DNA from: Paenibacillus solanacearum
Lineage (GTDB): Bacteria; Bacillota; Bacilli; Paenibacillales; NBRC-103111
NCBI RefSeq assembly: GCF_910593845.1
Contig: NZ_CAJVAS010000015.1
Coordinates: 62,001 to 126,000, forward strand
DNA: 64,000 nucleotides
Direction: 5' to 3'
In this document: piece by piece, positions 24,404-33,391 of the stretch
Layout: each line of letters begins with the position of its first letter
Numbering within the stretch: the stretch's first letter is position 1
Program-made: the position numbers and the translations under genes
Notes under the pieces: generated by a model
What the model saw: only the letters and a program-made list of their open reading frames with translations
The model's database searches: none
Told to the model about the DNA's origin: nothing

Positions 24404-27040
24404 TTATTGCAGCTTGATCTGTTGTGTCTTCCCGTCCCAAGTGACTTTCCAGCCCAAATTTTCCGACAAAATGCGCAGCGGCACCATTGTAAGGTCCTTC
24501 ATAATGGTTGGCGCTACCTCTGCTGTTGTTCGTTGCCCGTTCACGATCAGGTCGGGATTATCGATCCACAAATCGACCATTTTATCCCCGCGGATAACCG
24601 TCACTTTCCGCTCCGCATCGTCCCACCGTACGGTACCACCCAAGGCGTCGGTTACAAAACGGATCGGGATCAGCGTATTGTCTTTTACAATAACCGGCGC
24701 TTGTTCGAGCGTCATCGCTTTTCCATTCACAGTCACTTCTTTTTTATTAACGGTCAGTTGAATCGCGTTATTCGACTGTTTCGGAACAGGCCCGCGGTAC
24801 GTAAACATGATATCGTCGATTCCAATCTTGCTTACGGCTTTCCGCTCATCTTGCCCAATTTCTTCATTAACCACATATACGCTTTTCACCCGAATGGGGT
24901 ACGCCATCTTATATTCGGTCAAATCGGCCATCAATAGCTTCCAGCCGGTCCAGTTGATGCTTCTGGCGAAATCGACATAATGCACTTTACCGCTGTTGTC
25001 GACGATTTCGGCGCGCAGCCAGTTCAAGCTTTCGTCGCCGTTCACTTTCATTTTCATGTATTGCGGCTCGCCTTCGACCAATATGCCCGTATCCAGCGTA
25101 GCATACGCCCACTTATTGCCCTTCCCGTTCGTAAAGTTATAGTTGAGCTCCAAGTATTTGTTCCCCGTTTCGGAGGAACGAACATATACGGCCGCCGTCA
25201 CTTCTTGCGGCTTCACGTCAGACAGCGTCATGACTGCCTTATCATCGAGATTGTACCATATTTTATCGACGCCGACCGGAATCGTCGTAATGGTGCTGAA
25301 GCCGTCATATTTCGCGATCAACTGCGCGGCGGAGCTGCCGGCCATGCTCTTTACCGTCAGCATGCCATTCTTCACTTCGCCCTGTATTCCGAGCACTTCC
25401 CACTGGATCAGCTCCGGCGGAACTTCTCTCGTTTTCCCAGACTTGGTGGTCGCTACGACTGGCACTTTATACGATTCGCCTTCCGTCAACGCCAGCTGAT
25501 TCGCCGATATTTTCAACCCGCTCAGTTGATCGCGGCCCGCCACTTCAATATCTGCGGACGAACTGCCTTTTCCCGATACCGCCGTTACTTTGGCCGTACC
25601 GGCCTTCGCAGGAGTAAAGACGTTGTCCTTGAAAGTACCCATATTGTCGGCTACTGCCCACTGTGCGGCCACTTTATCGGTTTCCACCGGATTATAGTAT
25701 TCGTCATACGCTTTGAAGCTAAGCTGCGCCTGTTCTCCGATAAACAGCACATTCGGCGTCTGAATGAATAACCCCTTGACTTCGCCTTTCGGCGCGAGCG
25801 AGTATACGCCGACTCCGTTGACAACTTTACGCTGAATACCGGTTTCCGTCTTGTTGATCAGCACCGGTTTCGTTTCGCCCAGCGGACGGGCTACCATCTG
25901 CGTAGAACCGCCTCCGTCCAGATTCAGCCCTTTCCAAACACCGACCTTGATCATGAACTGCTGCAGCTCTGCCATGCTCAAACCTTTGCTTTCGCCGCTA
26001 TAGTCCGCTGTGATAATATAAGCGGTCTTCTCATCCTTCGAGTAACCGAGCGCGGTCCTCGAGCGCGTGCAGCACAAACTTGCCACTTCCCGCGAAAATT
26101 CGGTCGGCTGCCCCTCATCCACCAGGATCGTATGCCCGCCGATCATCATTTTGAACGTTTTGGCATCGTACGTTTTGCTAGGATCCTGCGGCAGCACCTG
26201 ATAGTCGGCAACGATCGGCTCGCCTACTTTCACATGCTCTCTTACAAAATCTGCCGCCTTGCCCGAAGCTCGCAGAATATATCCGTCTTTGGGAGCAATC
26301 ATGTCGATGATGCCGTTGTCTGCAATTCTCACAACGACTCCGTTTTGTACCAGCACCTCCGTCGGCACCGTCACCCCATCGTTCGAACGATCCACCTGAC
26401 CCCAGGCGCTCGTATACATAAACATACCGTCGATATGGCTGTGTTCCCCGTCCGGTTCAAACCAATAATACGTCTTGTTTATTCCTCCGAGCGGATAGGT
26501 CGCGCCGTCTCTGGCAATCATCGAGCCCTTAAACGTAAATAGATCGACGATCGGTTTATTATTCTTGTCTATCGCAAACGTATAAAATCCTGGCAAATAC
26601 GGCGGAGTCGCCATCAGCTGACCATTCGAAATTTGGGGACCCATCGGCACCCCTTCCGCCTGTGTATTGTAAAAGTCGCCATTGACCCCGGCCACGGCTT
26701 TTGTTTCCGTTGCCATGCCGAGTACCGTCTGCTTGCGTGTAAATTGATTCTCCGTGCCTGTCATCACATCGATTTTTACATAAGGATTCGTTAAGTCCAC
26801 TTCAACGACGTTCGCATTTACTTTAATTTCTTTGTTGCTCCGCGTCGTATTCCACACATACTTCTTAAGCACAGCGCCTGATGTTAGCGTTTCCTCACTA
26901 CTGACAGTTAATGTATCTCCTGCCGCATTCACCGTGCTCATTCCGGCCCATGGGGATAATAGCATCGCCGCGGCCAGTATAATGCACGACATTTTTCGCC
27001 ATTTTGTCTGCAAAATCACGCTTTTGTTCTCCTCTCTCAT
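24404..27040 (-). CDS. Secreted phosphodiester glycosidase-like protein with Ig-like and stalk domains
   Basis: Exported protein of 878 residues. A signal peptide (about 1-40, ending STVNAAG) is followed by an NAGPA/phosphodiester glycosidase domain (about 95-405: VAGVNGDFYNT, MIGGHTILV, LNLDGGGSTQMVARPLG). Then comes a bacterial Ig-like domain (about 415-500), a beta-rich carbohydrate-binding-like part, and two copper-amine-oxidase-N-like stalk repeats at the C-terminus (about 770-878: LIPIRFVTDALGGTVRWDD; MVPLRILSENLGWKVTWDG). NAGPA enzymes cleave GlcNAc-1-phosphodiester bonds, so a wall glycopolymer is a reasonable substrate. An alternative GTG start seven codons downstream also has a ribosome site. 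Confidence 0.88.
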   Translation of the reverse strand: MREENKSVILQTKWRKMSCIILAAAMLLSPWAGMSTVNAAGDTLTVSSEETLTSGAVLKKYVWNTTRSNKEIKVNANVVEVDLTNPYVKIDVMTGTENQFTRKQTVLGMATETKAVAGVNGDFYNTQAEGVPMGPQISNGQLMATPPYLPGFYTFAIDKNNKPIVDLFTFKGSMIARDGATYPLGGINKTYYWFEPDGEHSHIDGMFMYTSAWGQVDRSNDGVTVPTEVLVQNGVVVRIADNGIIDMIAPKDGYILRASGKAADFVREHVKVGEPIVADYQVLPQDPSKTYDAKTFKMMIGGHTILVDEGQPTEFSREVASLCCTRSRTALGYSKDEKTAYIITADYSGESKGLSMAELQQFMIKVGVWKGLNLDGGGSTQMVARPLGETKPVLINKTETGIQRKVVNGVGVYSLAPKGEVKGLFIQTPNVLFIGEQAQLSFKAYDEYYNPVETDKVAAQWAVADNMGTFKDNVFTPAKAGTAKVTAVSGKGSSSADIEVAGRDQLSGLKISANQLALTEGESYKVPVVATTKSGKTREVPPELIQWEVLGIQGEVKNGMLTVKSMAGSSAAQLIAKYDGFSTITTIPVGVDKIWYNLDDKAVMTLSDVKPQEVTAAVYVRSSETGNKYLELNYNFTNGKGNKWAYATLDTGILVEGEPQYMKMKVNGDESLNWLRAEIVDNSGKVHYVDFARSINWTGWKLLMADLTEYKMAYPIRVKSVYVVNEEIGQDERKAVSKIGIDDIMFTYRGPVPKQSNNAIQLTVNKKEVTVNGKAMTLEQAPVIVKDNTLIPIRFVTDALGGTVRWDDAERKVTVIRGDKMVDLWIDNPDLIVNGQRTTAEVAPTIMKDLTMVPLRILSENLGWKVTWDGKTQQIKLQ

Positions 27041-27169
27041 TCCACTCTCCTCTATAATAGACTCTATTAAACTATAAAAAGTTACGAAGCGAAACTATGA
27101 AAAATGTATGAAGGGATAGTGACGGACTATTAAAGGAGTTTCAAGACGCATTACTATACCTGTTGTAAT

Positions 27170-27210
27170 CAAAAAAACAAAAAGACGACCCGAAAAATTC
27201 GGATCGTCTT
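27170..27210 (-). terminator. Terminator after metK
   Basis: AAGACGA-CCGAA against TTCGG-TCGTCTT with one mismatch and an AAA loop; the minus strand continues with TTTGTTTTTTTG. Confidence 0.85.
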
Positions 27211-27237
27211 GCTTAGACAGATCAGATGCTTTGCCTA

Positions 27238-28443
27238 TTAGCCTAAAGCGTCTGCTTTCAGAAGCTCTGCTTTGTCTGTGCGTTCCCAAGGCAGGTCGAT
27301 GTCTGTACGGCCAAAATGTCCGTATGCAGCTGTTTGCTTGTAAATCGGACGACGAAGATCGAGCATTTTGATGATGCCGGCCGGACGAAGATCGAAGTTT
27401 TTGCGGATCACTTCAACCAGCTTCTCTTCGCTTACTTTGCCTGTGCCGAATGTATCGACAGCAATCGAAACTGGCTTGGCCACGCCGATCGCGTAGGCCA
27501 ACTGAATTTCGCATTTGTCCGCCAAACCCGCTGCTACAATATTTTTGGCAACGTAACGTGCAGCATATGCACCGGAACGGTCCACTTTAGTCGGGTCTTT
27601 ACCGGAGAACGCACCGCCGCCATGACGTGCATAACCGCCATACGTATCAACGATAATTTTACGGCCAGTCAAGCCGGCATCCCCTTGAGGTCCACCAATA
27701 ACGAAACGGCCTGTAGGGTTAATAAAATATTTTGTTTCCGAATCCAGGAACTGTTCAGGCACAACCGGTCTGATAACATGCTCCTTGATGTCAGCATGAA
27801 TTTGCTCTAAAGTAACATCTTCTCCGTGCTGCGTCGAAACAACGATCGTATCGATACGAACCGGCTTGTCCCCTTCGTACTCAACGGATACTTGCGTTTT
27901 ACCGTCCGGACGCAAATAAGGCAATGTGCCGTTCTTGCGAACCTCTGTCAAACGGCGTGCCAGTTGATGCGAAATCGAAATCGGCAGCGGCATCATTTCC
28001 GGCGTTTCGTTGACAGCGAATCCAAACATAAGACCTTGGTCGCCTGCGCCGATCGCTTCGATCTGATCATCCGTCATTTGGCCTTCGCGCGCTTCGAGCG
28101 CTTTATTAACGCCTTGGGCAATATCAGGGGATTGCTCGTTCAAAGAAACGAGTACTGCGCATGTTTGGGAATCGAAACCAAACTTCGCGCGAGTATAGCC
28201 AATATCCTTAATAGCTTGGCGGGCAATTGCTTGAATATCAACATATTCGGATTGGCTTGTAATTTCGCCAATGACAAGAACAAGGCCGGTAGCAACCGAT
28301 ACTTCGCAAGCTACACGTGCATTCGGGTCATTCTTGAGAAACGCATCTAAAACTGCGTCGGAAATTTGGTCACAAATTTTATCCGGATGCCCTTCAGTAA
28401 CAGACTCCGAAGTAAATAAGCGGCGACCGATTGGATTGGACAT
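27238..28443 (-). CDS. metK: S-adenosylmethionine synthetase
   Basis: Makes S-adenosylmethionine from methionine and ATP; cytoplasmic tetramer, here 401 residues. Family motifs are [52 protein letters not shown] and [23 protein letters not shown] lies 8 nt before the ATG. It is a stand-alone gene; the leader contains a terminator-like hairpin but no SAM (S-box) aptamer that I can recognise. Confidence 0.98.
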   Translation of the reverse strand: MSNPIGRRLFTSESVTEGHPDKICDQISDAVLDAFLKNDPNARVACEVSVATGLVLVIGEITSQSEYVDIQAIARQAIKDIGYTRAKFGFDSQTCAVLVSLNEQSPDIAQGVNKALEAREGQMTDDQIEAIGAGDQGLMFGFAVNETPEMMPLPISISHQLARRLTEVRKNGTLPYLRPDGKTQVSVEYEGDKPVRIDTIVVSTQHGEDVTLEQIHADIKEHVIRPVVPEQFLDSETKYFINPTGRFVIGGPQGDAGLTGRKIIVDTYGGYARHGGGAFSGKDPTKVDRSGAYAARYVAKNIVAAGLADKCEIQLAYAIGVAKPVSIAVDTFGTGKVSEEKLVEVIRKNFDLRPAGIIKMLDLRRPIYKQTAAYGHFGRTDIDLPWERTDKAELLKADALG

Positions 28444-28494
28444 GTAAACGACCTCCTACTGTTACTAGTATTGATTATCGAATAAGTACCCATA

Positions 28495-28526
28495 CAAAAA
28501 ATCAACCTTTTCCGGTTGGAAAAGGT
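28495..28526 (-). terminator. Terminator-like hairpin in the metK leader
   Basis: A perfect 10-bp stem, AACCTTTTCC with its complement and a 4-nt loop, is followed on the minus strand by GATTTTTTG. It lies between the SASP stop and metK, about 20 nt past the predicted start from the promoter at 28554-28582. It could end SASP transcripts or attenuate metK. Confidence 0.75.
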
Positions 28527-28553
28527 TTCTTTAACTGTTACCTTCTTTATAGT

Positions 28554-28582
28554 ATGTTACTGGATTTGTCGATGACTGTCAA
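28554..28582 (-). promoter_or_regulatory. Candidate sigma-A promoter of metK
   Basis: TTGACA, 17 nt, then TAACAT on the minus strand, upstream of the leader hairpin. The -10 matches only 4 of 6. Confidence 0.5.
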
Positions 28583-28596
28583 TAATTATATAAGGA

Positions 28597-28869
28597 CTAT
28601 AGATTGAACATCATTTCTTCTGCTCTTTTAACTAATCGAGAAGTAATCGTACCGCCTACAGCTCCTGCATCTCGGGATGTAATGTGGCCCCAATAGTCTT
28701 CTTTGATCGAGTGGGACGGAATCGAACCAAGCTCCGTAGCAAATTCAACATTCGCCCCTGCAAGTCCTTGCTTTCCGACCGGTAACCCGAGCTCTGCAGC
28801 TATTTCATACTTTAAAGCATCCAACGCTTTTCCGCTCTCCGGCACGACTTTTTTGTTGTTCTTAGACAT
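28597..28869 (-). CDS. Alpha/beta-type small acid-soluble spore protein
   Basis: DNA-binding spore protein of 90 residues that coats spore DNA and protects it from UV. Hallmarks are ALDALKYEIAAELGLP and GGTITSRLVKRAEEMM. The germination-protease site region is represented by TELGSIPS; the usual form is (T/S)E(F/I)A(S/N)E, seen here as EFATELG. A strong AGGGAGG site precedes the ATG. It is a monocistronic gene, probably under the forespore sigma factor, though I could not fix a promoter. Confidence 0.95.
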   Translation of the reverse strand: MSKNNKKVVPESGKALDALKYEIAAELGLPVGKQGLAGANVEFATELGSIPSHSIKEDYWGHITSRDAGAVGGTITSRLVKRAEEMMFNL

Positions 28870-28958
28870 ATCTGATTACCTCCCTTAATGGAATGTAATC
28901 ATAGTATTTCCGCAGCCTGCAAGGTGACTCGTATTAACTATTGGCTTTATGGGTAAAA

Positions 28959-29582
28959 TTATGGTGTAGCCTTGGAACCGTCTGCATTCGTTAGTAGATA
29001 GTTGCCTCGAACCATAACGTAAATTTCTTGATTGTTTTTAGGAGCCGGCTTAATGCCTCGGCCTTCTCTGGGGACGATCAATAAATGGTTCGTTTCGACC
29101 GTTGCACCAGCTGCAATATCTTTGCCGATTGTAACATCAGGTATACCATTCTCATCAGAGCTAAATACCGTGGTTTGACCGGTGCGAACGATGAATTCCG
29201 TTCCATCGCCGCCATAAAGCATTTGACCCGCACCCAGTTGGATAATGGACATATTTGAAGTCGAATCAGATGTTGAAGAACTTGTTGAAGGAGTCGTCAC
29301 TGGATTAGATCCAGTGGGGTTGCCTCCATTGATATTTCCCGCGATCTTGGCAACTTCAGCAGCAACGAGCTGTTTGAGCATTTCTTCATTAACCGTTTGC
29401 TTTGTCATTTGTTCGGCAACTTGCTTTTGAATGTTTTGCTCGAAGTAACTTTTGGTTATAACAGGGTCATCTACGGAACCAGGTTGTGTTGTCGTGGTGG
29501 CTGAATCGGCGTAAGCAAAGCTTAGTGCGGATAGGGATAAGATTGCGGCGGTGAGAGTTACTTTTTTGATACGAGAAGTCAT
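28959..29582 (-). CDS. Secreted protein downstream of the S-layer gene, unknown function
   Basis: Exported protein of 207 residues. A signal peptide (about 1-26, MTSRIKKVTLTAAILSLSAL...AYA) leads to a helical segment (about 40-85, YFEQNIQKQVAEQMTKQ). A Ser/Thr/Pro linker (about 90-115) follows, then a compact beta-rich C-terminal domain (MSIIQLGAGQMLYGGDGTEF to YVMVRGNYLL). I do not recognise the domain. The ATG at 29580-29582 has GGAG 9 nt upstream. It is separated from the S-layer gene by a strong terminator and probably relies on read-through; I see no other promoter in the 60-nt gap. Confidence 0.85.
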   Translation of the reverse strand: MTSRIKKVTLTAAILSLSALSFAYADSATTTTQPGSVDDPVITKSYFEQNIQKQVAEQMTKQTVNEEMLKQLVAAEVAKIAGNINGGNPTGSNPVTTPSTSSSTSDSTSNMSIIQLGAGQMLYGGDGTEFIVRTGQTTVFSSDENGIPDVTIGKDIAAGATVETNHLLIVPREGRGIKPAPKNNQEIYVMVRGNYLLTNADGSKATP

Positions 29583-29608
29583 ATATTCACACTCCATCGG
29601 GTTATGTA

Positions 29609-29638
29609 AAAAAAGAAGACCCGAAGGTCTTCTTTTTT
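29609..29638. terminator. Strong symmetric terminator after the S-layer gene
   Basis: GAAGACC-CGAA-GGTCTTC stem extended by A6/T6 on both sides, so it works in either direction. It sits 14 nt past the S-layer stop codon. Confidence 0.9.
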
Positions 29639-29651
29639 AGAAAAACTAGGA

Positions 29652-32600
29652 TTAGTCGACAACAACTTCAGTAGATACGGACAAGCCGCTTGGTGCAGTT
29701 GCTGTGAGGTTGAAGCTTGATCCTTTAAGAGATGCTGGGACGTAAATGTTGTTACCATCGATCGTAACTGCTTCGTTGTCTGCAGTAAATACAACACCAT
29801 GCAAGAAGTTGAAGTCAGAGACGTCTACACCATCGATAACCACACCGTATTGGTCAGTTATCTTAAGATCCATTAAGCCGTTGGAAACTTCGGAGTCATA
29901 TTTATCAGCAATTTTGTATGCTGCAGTTCTGCCTGTTACTTTCACTTTGTTCTTACCAGCTGCCAGATCGACAATTTTCACGCGCTCATTCTTGATTGTA
30001 ACTGGAGTCGTAACGACTTTAGGATCACCCTTCGCATTCACATAGCTAACAGAAATTGTTGCGCTTCCTGTTTTATATCCGAGTACATACCACTTATTGT
30101 CATACGGATTTTTGCCAGCGAAAGCGGAAATTTGGTCAGAAGACGTTACATTCCGAACTGTATCTCTTGTTACAGCTACTTGATCGCCTGCACCATTAGT
30201 TACAACCAATTTAACTTCTTTTCTGTAAGGAGAATATACAGCAGAGTTAATTGCATTGTTCAGGGTAACGGCAGGAGTAACACCTGTAATGTTTCCGCTA
30301 GGACCAGTGTTGCTCAGTCCGCTGTCACGAGCGTAGAACATGTTGCCTAACGATTCAACGCTGTAGTTCAGATCGGAGTTAGCAGCAATGACTTTAAGCG
30401 ATTTTTCAACGGACGTCATAACTTGCGGCGTTCCGCCATTCTCACTCTTCTTAATTTCAAAACGCAGTTTTGCTGCCGCATTTGCCGCAGCACCTTTTGC
30501 TGCTACAACTCTCAACCCATCATTGATGGTCTTGAACGAATCAAGATTCCATTCATCTGCATTAGTAAATTCTTTAGAATCGGATTTAGATACCAGAGCT
30601 GTTCCTTCTTTAGTATCATCGTCCAACGTTACAGTAAATGCGTCGCTGCTATCGCTAGTGAAACCAACGTAAACGCTGTAAGTGACGTTTTTACCATCTT
30701 TGGACACCGGCAGGTTGTAATTCATTGCCTTACCGTATTGATCATACACTTGGAACTTGAAGCTTGAAGAAGCATTCATAGTTGCCGATGGAGCATATTC
30801 TTTAGCAGGAACCGCAACTTCTTTGATTCTGTCCGGATAACGAGTATCGGATACAGTGTAAGTTTTTGTTGCAGTGCTTGTTGCGTTCGGGCTTGCAATT
30901 ACTGCAGTGATTGCTACAGAGCTCTTCGAAGGAGCACTTACTTTCTTGATATGAACGGATCCCTTGTGAGCGCCGCTGTTTGTAATTTTCCCTTCCCAAC
31001 CTTCGTCTTTGTTACCTGCACCGGAAACGGAGATTTGGATGCGATCGCGGTTTGAATCACTTGTCAAATCATCGATGCTTAATTGGTTGCCTTGAGCATC
31101 ATAAGCGATAATCGGGATATAAACATCGTTGTCGCCATTTGCGATAACATCGTTGAAGTCGCCCAATTCAACTTTTGTTGCAATTTTGCTGGATTGAATT
31201 TTAAGCTTGGATGTAGCAGTTGCAGCCTGAGTTGTAACTGTGAAAGTATACTCACCGGACTTATCAACATTCTCATTCAAGGAAAGTTTCAGACGAGGAA
31301 TGTTGTTTCCGTTGTCTTCAACTGTTTTGCCAATGATCGATGCGCCGCTCGAAGTGGAGCCGATGTAATCATTCCAAATTACGTTTACGCTTTTCTCCCA
31401 ATCAGTGTTAGGATCTCCGAAGATATCTTTCATGTTGGAATCATAAGCGATGTTGCCGCCGTATTGATCATAGAGATTCAATTCAATCGTAGCGTTGTCG
31501 CCTTTTGCATTAATTGCTTTTGCTTCCTCATTGGAGTATTGAACATCGCCAAGTTCCAATTTAGTAAGGATAGGAGCAACACCCAACTTGAAGCTCTTCG
31601 AAACTGTTACGTGCTGGTCATTGTTAACAACTGTAACAGGAATTACAGTAGCGCCAGGAGAAAGACCTTCAACATCTGTTCTCATGGAAAGCAACAATGT
31701 GCCGTCATCATTCTTAGTGATTTTCGCATCTTGTGCGCCGGAAGTATAAACATCATATCCACCAGCGGAGAAGGAAGCTTTTTCACCGTATTGGTTTTTA
31801 GCAGCAAGCTTAAGAATAACTTTGCTTGCTTTAGCAACCGTGTCGTTTGCACTCAGGAAGTCGATGTTTTTCAGCACTTCGTCTTCAGCTGTGAATTTTG
31901 CAACCGTTTTGTCAACGTCTTTTGCATCCAAGCCGCCAAGCGTTACAGAATACTCACCTGCGTTAATTTTAACGTCAGTCAGTGTCAATGTAGCGGATTG
32001 CTTATCGTCTGCCCATTTAACAGTCGTTGCCACATCAGCTGTACCTTTTTTCAAGGAAAGCGTAGCTTTTTTCGTGTCAACTTCTCTGTCCAATTTCACT
32101 TGAACAGTGTAAACACCAGTTGGTTTCGCTTCAGTTACGGAAGCTTTAGCCGGTTTGTTCAAGTTTTTGTATTGAATTTGAGCTTCATATGCGGAAGTAA
32201 CAAGCAGGTCACGAGTTGCTGCAGAAGAACCGCCAAACGTGCCGTCAGTGCCGCTGCTCAGAAGCTTCAGTTGGATTGCAAGTGCAACATAACCTTTAGC
32301 CCAGTCGGAAACTGTTTTGTCAGCAACGCCTGGAGTCGCTTGAGCTTCTTTGTCTTTGTTCAGACCGCGGATCAAGAAAGTAGCGAGTTGTTCTTTCGTT
32401 ACTTCGCCAGCCGGGTTGAATTGACCAGGAGCATAACCGTCTGTGATACCGGCTGCTTTAACCGCTTCGATGTAAGGCAGAGCGTATCCGTTCGCAGGAT
32501 CGTCAGCTTTTACGTCTGTGAAGCTGGAAGTTTTCAAGGAAGAGTCAACTTTCAGACCGAAGATCAGAGCCGCTACTTTCGCGAATTGCGCGCGGTTCAT

Positions 32601-32846
32601 TTTTTCTTTCAGACCGAATGTACCTTCTTTAACGCCGTCGAATACGCCAGCGGAAATCATTGCATCGAATTTCGCTTTTGTTGCTGCGTCGAGATCTTTC
32701 AAATCGCTGAAGTTAGCGGATGTTTTTGCAGCATCAGCATTTTCAGCTTCAGTTGCAGTATTGTCACCCTCGGCTGCAAGTGCCACAGAAGAAAACATCG
32801 AGAACGCCATAGCCAGGGACAAGATAGCAGATAAACTTTTTTTCAT
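29652..32846 (-). CDS. Main S-layer protein with N-terminal SLH domains
   Basis: Surface-array protein of 1064 residues. The signal peptide is residues 1-25 (MKKSLSAILSLAMAFSMFSS...ALA). Three SLH repeats (about 46-105, 109-165, 176-225) would bind pyruvylated secondary wall polymer. The remaining approximately 830 residues are beta-rich Ig-like repeats with many Lys/Asp/Thr/Ser and no cysteine that I noticed. The ATG at 32844-32846 has GGAGGAG 11-12 nt upstream. The frame is open for a further 31 codons to a GTG and for 27 codons to an ATG with its own strong ribosome site, so two starts may be used. A 200-nt leader and strong promoter fit high expression. Confidence 0.93.
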   Translation of the reverse strand: MKKSLSAILSLAMAFSMFSSVALAAEGDNTATEAENADAAKTSANFSDLKDLDAATKAKFDAMISAGVFDGVKEGTFGLKEKMNRAQFAKVAALIFGLKVDSSLKTSSFTDVKADDPANGYALPYIEAVKAAGITDGYAPGQFNPAGEVTKEQLATFLIRGLNKDKEAQATPGVADKTVSDWAKGYVALAIQLKLLSSGTDGTFGGSSAATRDLLVTSAYEAQIQYKNLNKPAKASVTEAKPTGVYTVQVKLDREVDTKKATLSLKKGTADVATTVKWADDKQSATLTLTDVKINAGEYSVTLGGLDAKDVDKTVAKFTAEDEVLKNIDFLSANDTVAKASKVILKLAAKNQYGEKASFSAGGYDVYTSGAQDAKITKNDDGTLLLSMRTDVEGLSPGATVIPVTVVNNDQHVTVSKSFKLGVAPILTKLELGDVQYSNEEAKAINAKGDNATIELNLYDQYGGNIAYDSNMKDIFGDPNTDWEKSVNVIWNDYIGSTSSGASIIGKTVEDNGNNIPRLKLSLNENVDKSGEYTFTVTTQAATATSKLKIQSSKIATKVELGDFNDVIANGDNDVYIPIIAYDAQGNQLSIDDLTSDSNRDRIQISVSGAGNKDEGWEGKITNSGAHKGSVHIKKVSAPSKSSVAITAVIASPNATSTATKTYTVSDTRYPDRIKEVAVPAKEYAPSATMNASSSFKFQVYDQYGKAMNYNLPVSKDGKNVTYSVYVGFTSDSSDAFTVTLDDDTKEGTALVSKSDSKEFTNADEWNLDSFKTINDGLRVVAAKGAAANAAAKLRFEIKKSENGGTPQVMTSVEKSLKVIAANSDLNYSVESLGNMFYARDSGLSNTGPSGNITGVTPAVTLNNAINSAVYSPYRKEVKLVVTNGAGDQVAVTRDTVRNVTSSDQISAFAGKNPYDNKWYVLGYKTGSATISVSYVNAKGDPKVVTTPVTIKNERVKIVDLAAGKNKVKVTGRTAAYKIADKYDSEVSNGLMDLKITDQYGVVIDGVDVSDFNFLHGVVFTADNEAVTIDGNNIYVPASLKGSSFNLTATAPSGLSVSTEVVVD

Positions 32847-33053
32847 AACCTTTTTTTCTCCTCCTCGAATATCTTTCGGTTGTTGAGAGTTCTTTTTAGA
32901 ATTAAAATTATAGCTCGATTCCCTCATTAGCCGATTCACCCCCTTCCCAGAGTAGAGCGTAATTGATTTAGAATAGTTAAGTCTGCAATGTATAAATTGC
33001 AGAAACTAGTAAACAATAACTACTGGTCGATAGAGACTTGCATGCCATTTAAC

Positions 33054-33082
33054 ATTATACACTGACATGCATGCAAGGTAAA
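33054..33082 (-). promoter_or_regulatory. Promoter of the S-layer gene
   Basis: TTTACC, 17 nt, then a perfect TATAAT on the minus strand, about 200 nt before the S-layer ATG. A weaker second candidate (TTGTTT, 16 nt, TATACA) lies just downstream within the leader. Confidence 0.65.
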
Positions 33083-33300
33083 GAGCTAATTTTGAGAAAA
33101 TTACCCAGTGTATTCAGCTCTTTCGCTTGCTTTTGTTTCTGTTTCATAACATTAAACGCAGAGCTTTTTAAAAAGTTGCGCTCTTTGAAAAAAACTTTTT
33201 TTGTTTTTTTCGAGGAGCTTTGCGCTCTGTTTCAGCGAATCGTATATCATTTCGTCTATCAATCTGATATAACACTCGCTTACGAAACTTAGTATACAAC
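33083..33300. other. A/T-tract-rich region upstream of the S-layer promoter
   Basis: No gene is visible. The stretch carries runs of A and T (for example GAAAAAAAC then GTTTTTTTC as an inverted repeat) and repeated GCTCTTT/GAGCTTT words. AAAGAGCT and AGCTCTTT form a distant inverted pair next to the promoter. It looks like curved DNA or an UP-element region. Confidence 0.45.
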
Positions 33301-33352
33301 GATCTATCCGCATCGTCATCCATTAGTATTTTCCAGATGGCGATCATAACAG

Positions 33353-33383
33353 AAACCGCCGTCTCCGTAGAGATCGGCGGTTT
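33353..33383 (-). terminator. Hairpin after the large SLH protein gene
   Basis: AAACCGCCG against CGGCGGTTT, a perfect 9-bp stem with a 13-nt loop, 9 nt past the stop codon. The T run is only three on the minus strand, so termination may be weak. Confidence 0.65.
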
Positions 33384-33391
33384 CATCGTCT

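Noticed and set aside
28443..28597. A SAM riboswitch before metK
   Set aside because: The leader is only about 100 nt and lacks the S-box core; only a terminator-type hairpin is present.
31083..32834. A 583-codon plus-strand reading frame opposite the S-layer gene
   Set aside because: It lies entirely antisense to a clear SLH protein and its translation is Cys/Phe-rich without any domain; it is a shadow of the biased codons of the real gene.
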